Source of the DNA: Streptomyces huiliensis
GTDB taxonomy: Bacteria; Actinomycetota; Actinomycetes; Streptomycetales; Streptomycetaceae
Direction of reading: 5' to 3'
Assembly (NCBI RefSeq): GCF_020037025.1
Contig: NZ_JAIQLH010000073.1
Span: 1-64,000 of the forward strand
DNA length: 64,000 bases
Below are positions 61,113 to 64,000 of the stretch, one piece after another (the stretch's first letter is position 1; each line of letters opens with the position of its first letter). A program made the position numbers and the translations under genes. Below the pieces are notes generated by a model. That model saw nothing but the letters and a program-made list of their open reading frames with translations. It searched no databases and was not told the DNA's origin.

Positions 61113-62698
61113 CAGTTGCCTCCTCCGAGGAGCTGCTGGACGGCCGGGTCGGTGAGGCCCAGGAGGGCCGCGGGCCAGAGCCCGGCGAGGACGGTGAGGA
61201 CGACGAGCGGCGTCCAGGCGGCGAACTCGTACGGGCGGACGTCCGCGAGCGCGGGTACGGCTCCCTTGGCCGCCGTCGTGTGCTGTTCGCCGTTGCCGCC
61301 CATGCAGACGCGGCGGACGACGACCAGCAGGTAGGCGGCGGTCAGCAGGGTGCCGAGACCGGCCAGCGCCATGAAGGTGAGGTACGCGGGGCGGCTGAGG
61401 CCGTCGGCCGGCCGGAAGGACGCGAACATCGCGAGCATCTCGCCCCAGAATCCGGCCAGTCCGGGCAGGCCGAGGGAGGCGACGGCGCCGAAGGCGAGGA
61501 GGCCGCCGAGGCGCGGGGCCCGGCCGTAGAGCGCGGCGCCGGTGGGGCCGGAGAGCCGGTCGAGGTCGGTGGTGCCGTAGCGGTCCTTGATGCCGCCGAC
61601 CAGGAAGAAGAGGAGGCCGGTGATGAGGCCGTGGGCGATGTTGGCGAAGAGGGCCGCGTTCACGCCGGTGGGCGTGAGGGTGGAGATGCCCAGGAGCACG
61701 AAGCCCATGTGGCCGACGGAGCTGTAGGCGATCAGCCGCTTGAGGTCGCCGCCGGAGCCCCGGCGGGCCAGCGCCAGGCAGACCAGCGAGCCGTAGACGA
61801 TGCCGACGGCGGCGAACGCGGCGAGGTACGGCGCGAACGTGTGGGCGCCGTCGGGGGCCACGGGCAGGACGATGCGGACGAGGCCGTAGGTGCCCATCTT
61901 CAGCAGGACGCCCGCGAGGAGCACCGAGCCGACGGTCGGCGCGGCGGTGTGAGCGTCGGGCAGCCAGCTGTGCAGCGGGAACATCGGCGCCTTCACCGCG
62001 AGCCCCGCGCCGATCGCCAACACCGCGATGACCTGCGTGGAATGGCTCAGACCCGACCCGTTGTCAGTGGCGAGTGCCACCATGTCGAAAGTGCCGCCCT
62101 TGATGCCGACGAGGAGGAGGCCGAGCAGCATGACCACGGACCCGAGCAGGGTGTAGAGGACGAAGCGCCAGGCGCCGCGCTCGCGTCCCTCGCCACCCCA
62201 GCGGGCGATGAGGAAGTACATCGGGACGAGCACCGTCTCGAACGCGAGGAAGAACAGCACGAGGTCGAGGACCGCGAACGAGGCGAGGGAGCCGGCCTCC
62301 AGGAGCAGCAGCAGTGCCACGAAAGCCTTCGGTGACGGGCCGTCGGGCACGCGGTAGTAGCTGTACAGCGCGCAGAGGAAGGTGAGGAGCGAGGTCAGGA
62401 CGACGAGGGGGAGCGAGACGCCGTCCACGCCGAGGTGGAACCGGATGCCGAGCGCCGGGATCCAGCTCACGTCGGTGGTGGCCTGCATCCGGGCCGGCCG
62501 GTCGTGGTCGAAGCCGGCGGCCAGGGCGACGGTGAGCGCGAGCACGGCGCCTGTGACGGTGACGCCGTGCCGCAGCACCGCCTGTTCGGGGCTCCGGCCC
62601 TTGAGTCCGGGCGGCGCCGGGAGGAGGGCGGCGACGGCTCCGGCGAGGGGCAGGCCGACGATCGCGAGGAGGAGGATCTGCAGAACGGTATGGCTCAC
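61112..62698 (-). CDS. nuoM: NADH-quinone oxidoreductase subunit M
   Basis: 528 residues from GTG 62696-62698, which follows the nuoL stop by two bases. It has many membrane helices, with the channel Lys in AVKAPMFPLHSWLPDAHTAA and Glu in FFLAFETVLVPMYFLIARWG. It is an antiporter-like pump of complex I, between nuoL and nuoN in the usual order. Confidence 0.95.
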   Translation of the reverse strand: MSHTVLQILLLAIVGLPLAGAVAALLPAPPGLKGRSPEQAVLRHGVTVTGAVLALTVALAAGFDHDRPARMQATTDVSWIPALGIRFHLGVDGVSLPLVVLTSLLTFLCALYSYYRVPDGPSPKAFVALLLLLEAGSLASFAVLDLVLFFLAFETVLVPMYFLIARWGGEGRERGAWRFVLYTLLGSVVMLLGLLLVGIKGGTFDMVALATDNGSGLSHSTQVIAVLAIGAGLAVKAPMFPLHSWLPDAHTAAPTVGSVLLAGVLLKMGTYGLVRIVLPVAPDGAHTFAPYLAAFAAVGIVYGSLVCLALARRGSGGDLKRLIAYSSVGHMGFVLLGISTLTPTGVNAALFANIAHGLITGLLFFLVGGIKDRYGTTDLDRLSGPTGAALYGRAPRLGGLLAFGAVASLGLPGLAGFWGEMLAMFASFRPADGLSRPAYLTFMALAGLGTLLTAAYLLVVVRRVCMGGNGEQHTTAAKGAVPALADVRPYEFAAWTPLVVLTVLAGLWPAALLGLTDPAVQQLLGGGN

Positions 62699-62700
62699 GG

Positions 62701-64000
62701 TCAGGCTCCGGAGGCGACGAGGACGGCGGCGACGGCCAGGACGACGGAGCCCGCGAACAGGACGCTCAGGTAGGTCTGGGTGTTGCCGGTCTGGGCCCGG
62801 CGGACGGCCGCGCCCAGCAGGCCGGGGGCGGACGCCGCGCCGCGCACGTAGGTCTCGACGACCTCGCGGTCGAGGAAGCGGGCGAGGCGGGCGGCGCCGC
62901 GCGCCGGGCGGACGGCGACGGCGTGCACGACGGCGTCCAGGTGGAAGCCGGCGGCGGCGTGCCGGTGCAGCGGGCCAAGGAGGAGCCTGCCCGGATCGGC
63001 GGGGTCCTGGGCGCCGGAGACGCTGCCGTACGCGGCCTCGTGGGTGGCGATGGCCTCCTCCTCGGAGACGGCCGGGGCCTCCTCCGGGTCGGCGGCGACC
63101 GCGCCGAGGGGGGTACGGGCGGTGAGGGCCGCGGTGCGCCGCCACGCGGCGGTGACGACGAGCACGCCGGCGAGCGCGCAGCCGGTGGACAGGAGGGAGG
63201 TGGTGAGCGTGGGCGTCAGGGAGCCGCCGTCGAACCAGTCGGGGAGCTTCCAGGCGGCCAGGCCGAGGGCGACGGTGGGGACGAACAGCACCCACAGGAC
63301 GCTCGTCATGGCGGCGGGCTGGCGGCCGTGGTCGGCGGCCTCCTGGCCGCTGCCGCGGAAGGCGAGCAGCCAGAGGCGGGTGGCGTAGGCGGCGGTGAGC
63401 AGGGCGGTGAGCAGGCCGGCGACGAGCACCGTCCAGCCGACCGCGCCCGGGATGCCGTCCGCCTCGCCCTGGGCCGCGTGCTCGGCGGCGCCCAGCACGG
63501 CCTCCTTGGAGAAGAAGCCGCTGAAGGGCGGGATCGCGGCGAGCGCGAGGAGGGCGACGGTCATCGTCCAGAACGCGTCGGGGACGCGCTTGGCGAGGCC
63601 GCCCATGCGGGCCGTGGCGGCCAGCGAGTTGGTGCCGGCGGCGTGGATGACCACGCCCGCCCCGAGGAAGAGGAGGGCCTTGAACGCGCCGTGCGAGACG
63701 AGGTGGAAGACGGCGGCGCCGCGGTCGCCGACGGCCAGGGCGCCGGTCATGTAGCCGAGCTGGCCGACGGTCGAGTAGGCGAGGACGCGCTTGATGTCGT
63801 CCTGCGCGAGCGCGGCGACGGCCGAGCCGACCATGGTGACCGCCGCCATCGCGGCGAGCACGGCGAGGGCCGCGGTGGAGGCGGCGAAGACGGGGAGGAG
63901 CCGGGCGACGAGGTAGACACCGGCCGCGACCATCGTCGCGGCGTGGATCAGCGCGGACACCGGCGTGGGGCCGGCCATCGCGTCGGGCAGCCACGTGTGC
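62701..64000 (-). CDS. nuoL: NADH-quinone oxidoreductase subunit L, partial (N-terminus outside window)
   Basis: The frame is open to the window end, so the start lies beyond base 64000; about 433 C-terminal residues are seen. Motifs include HTWLPDAMAGPTPVSALIHA and LVSHGAFKALLFLGAGVVIH. The long lateral helix segment and a final membrane helix (VLFAGSVVLAVAAVLVASGA) are present. It is the distal pump of complex I. Confidence 0.95.
   Translation of the reverse strand, partial: HTWLPDAMAGPTPVSALIHAATMVAAGVYLVARLLPVFAASTAALAVLAAMAAVTMVGSAVAALAQDDIKRVLAYSTVGQLGYMTGALAVGDRGAAVFHLVSHGAFKALLFLGAGVVIHAAGTNSLAATARMGGLAKRVPDAFWTMTVALLALAAIPPFSGFFSKEAVLGAAEHAAQGEADGIPGAVGWTVLVAGLLTALLTAAYATRLWLLAFRGSGQEAADHGRQPAAMTSVLWVLFVPTVALGLAAWKLPDWFDGGSLTPTLTTSLLSTGCALAGVLVVTAAWRRTAALTARTPLGAVAADPEEAPAVSEEEAIATHEAAYGSVSGAQDPADPGRLLLGPLHRHAAAGFHLDAVVHAVAVRPARGAARLARFLDREVVETYVRGAASAPGLLGAAVRRAQTGNTQTYLSVLFAGSVVLAVAAVLVASGA

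Overview
The window is chromosomal DNA of a Streptomyces or very close relative. GC is very high, starts are often GTG or TTG, and the order is typical of the genus: tuf-fusA-rpsG-rpsL, rpoC-rpoB, rplL-rplJ, two lipoproteins, rplA-rplK, nusG-secE-tRNA-Trp, an aminotransferase, an adenosine deaminase, murB, MaoC dehydratases, rpmG, and finally the end of the nuo operon. The translation/transcription block and the nuo genes run on the minus strand.

Region by region. 1-6300: end of a large LuxR-type regulator, then tuf, fusA, rpsG and rpsL, with a clear rpsL promoter. 6440-11530: a regulatory and accessory zone holding an XRE regulator, a zinc-ribbon protein with a small MerR/excisionase-like HTH protein, a coiled-coil protein, an XRE/DUF5753 regulator with a broken DUF397 partner, and a three-gene translationally coupled operon. 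11550-25365: a complete non-contractile phage tail without a head (tail terminator, tube protein, frameshifted tail assembly chaperones, two short tape-measure proteins, distal tail and hub proteins, collagen-like fibre) followed by amidase, GH25 lysozyme, holin and a coiled-coil membrane protein. It lies between rpsL and rpoC, which are near neighbours in other streptomycetes. 25366-40255: repeat element, rpoC, rpoB, rplL, rplJ, two paralogous lipoproteins, rplA, rplK, nusG, secE, tRNA-Trp. 40528-51690: aminotransferase, adenosine deaminase, a second copy of the repeat, murB, a TetR-regulated MFS exporter, the HadA/HadB-like dehydratase pair, rpmG, tRNA-Met, tRNA-Thr, a CodA-like protein, an NAD-binding protein, tRNA-Tyr and YajQ. 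51814-58430: mostly unlinked accessory genes (DUF3574, amidinotransferase, YccF, cupin/LysR pair, quinone oxidoreductase, AraC, small secreted protein). 58415-64000: HtpX, then nuoN, nuoM and partial nuoL.

The most unusual system is the tail-plus-lysis cassette. It has every part needed for a flexible phage-tail-like particle and its release by lysis, but no capsid, portal, terminase, integrase or replication gene. This fits a domesticated F-type tailocin rather than a prophage, a gene-transfer agent or a contractile injection system. Its promoter and the promoter of the upstream zinc-ribbon/HTH pair share a TTGCGC -35 element, which suggests common control. A second notable point is EF-Tu, which has Thr at the position equivalent to E. 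coli Ala375, a known site of kirromycin (elfamycin) resistance.
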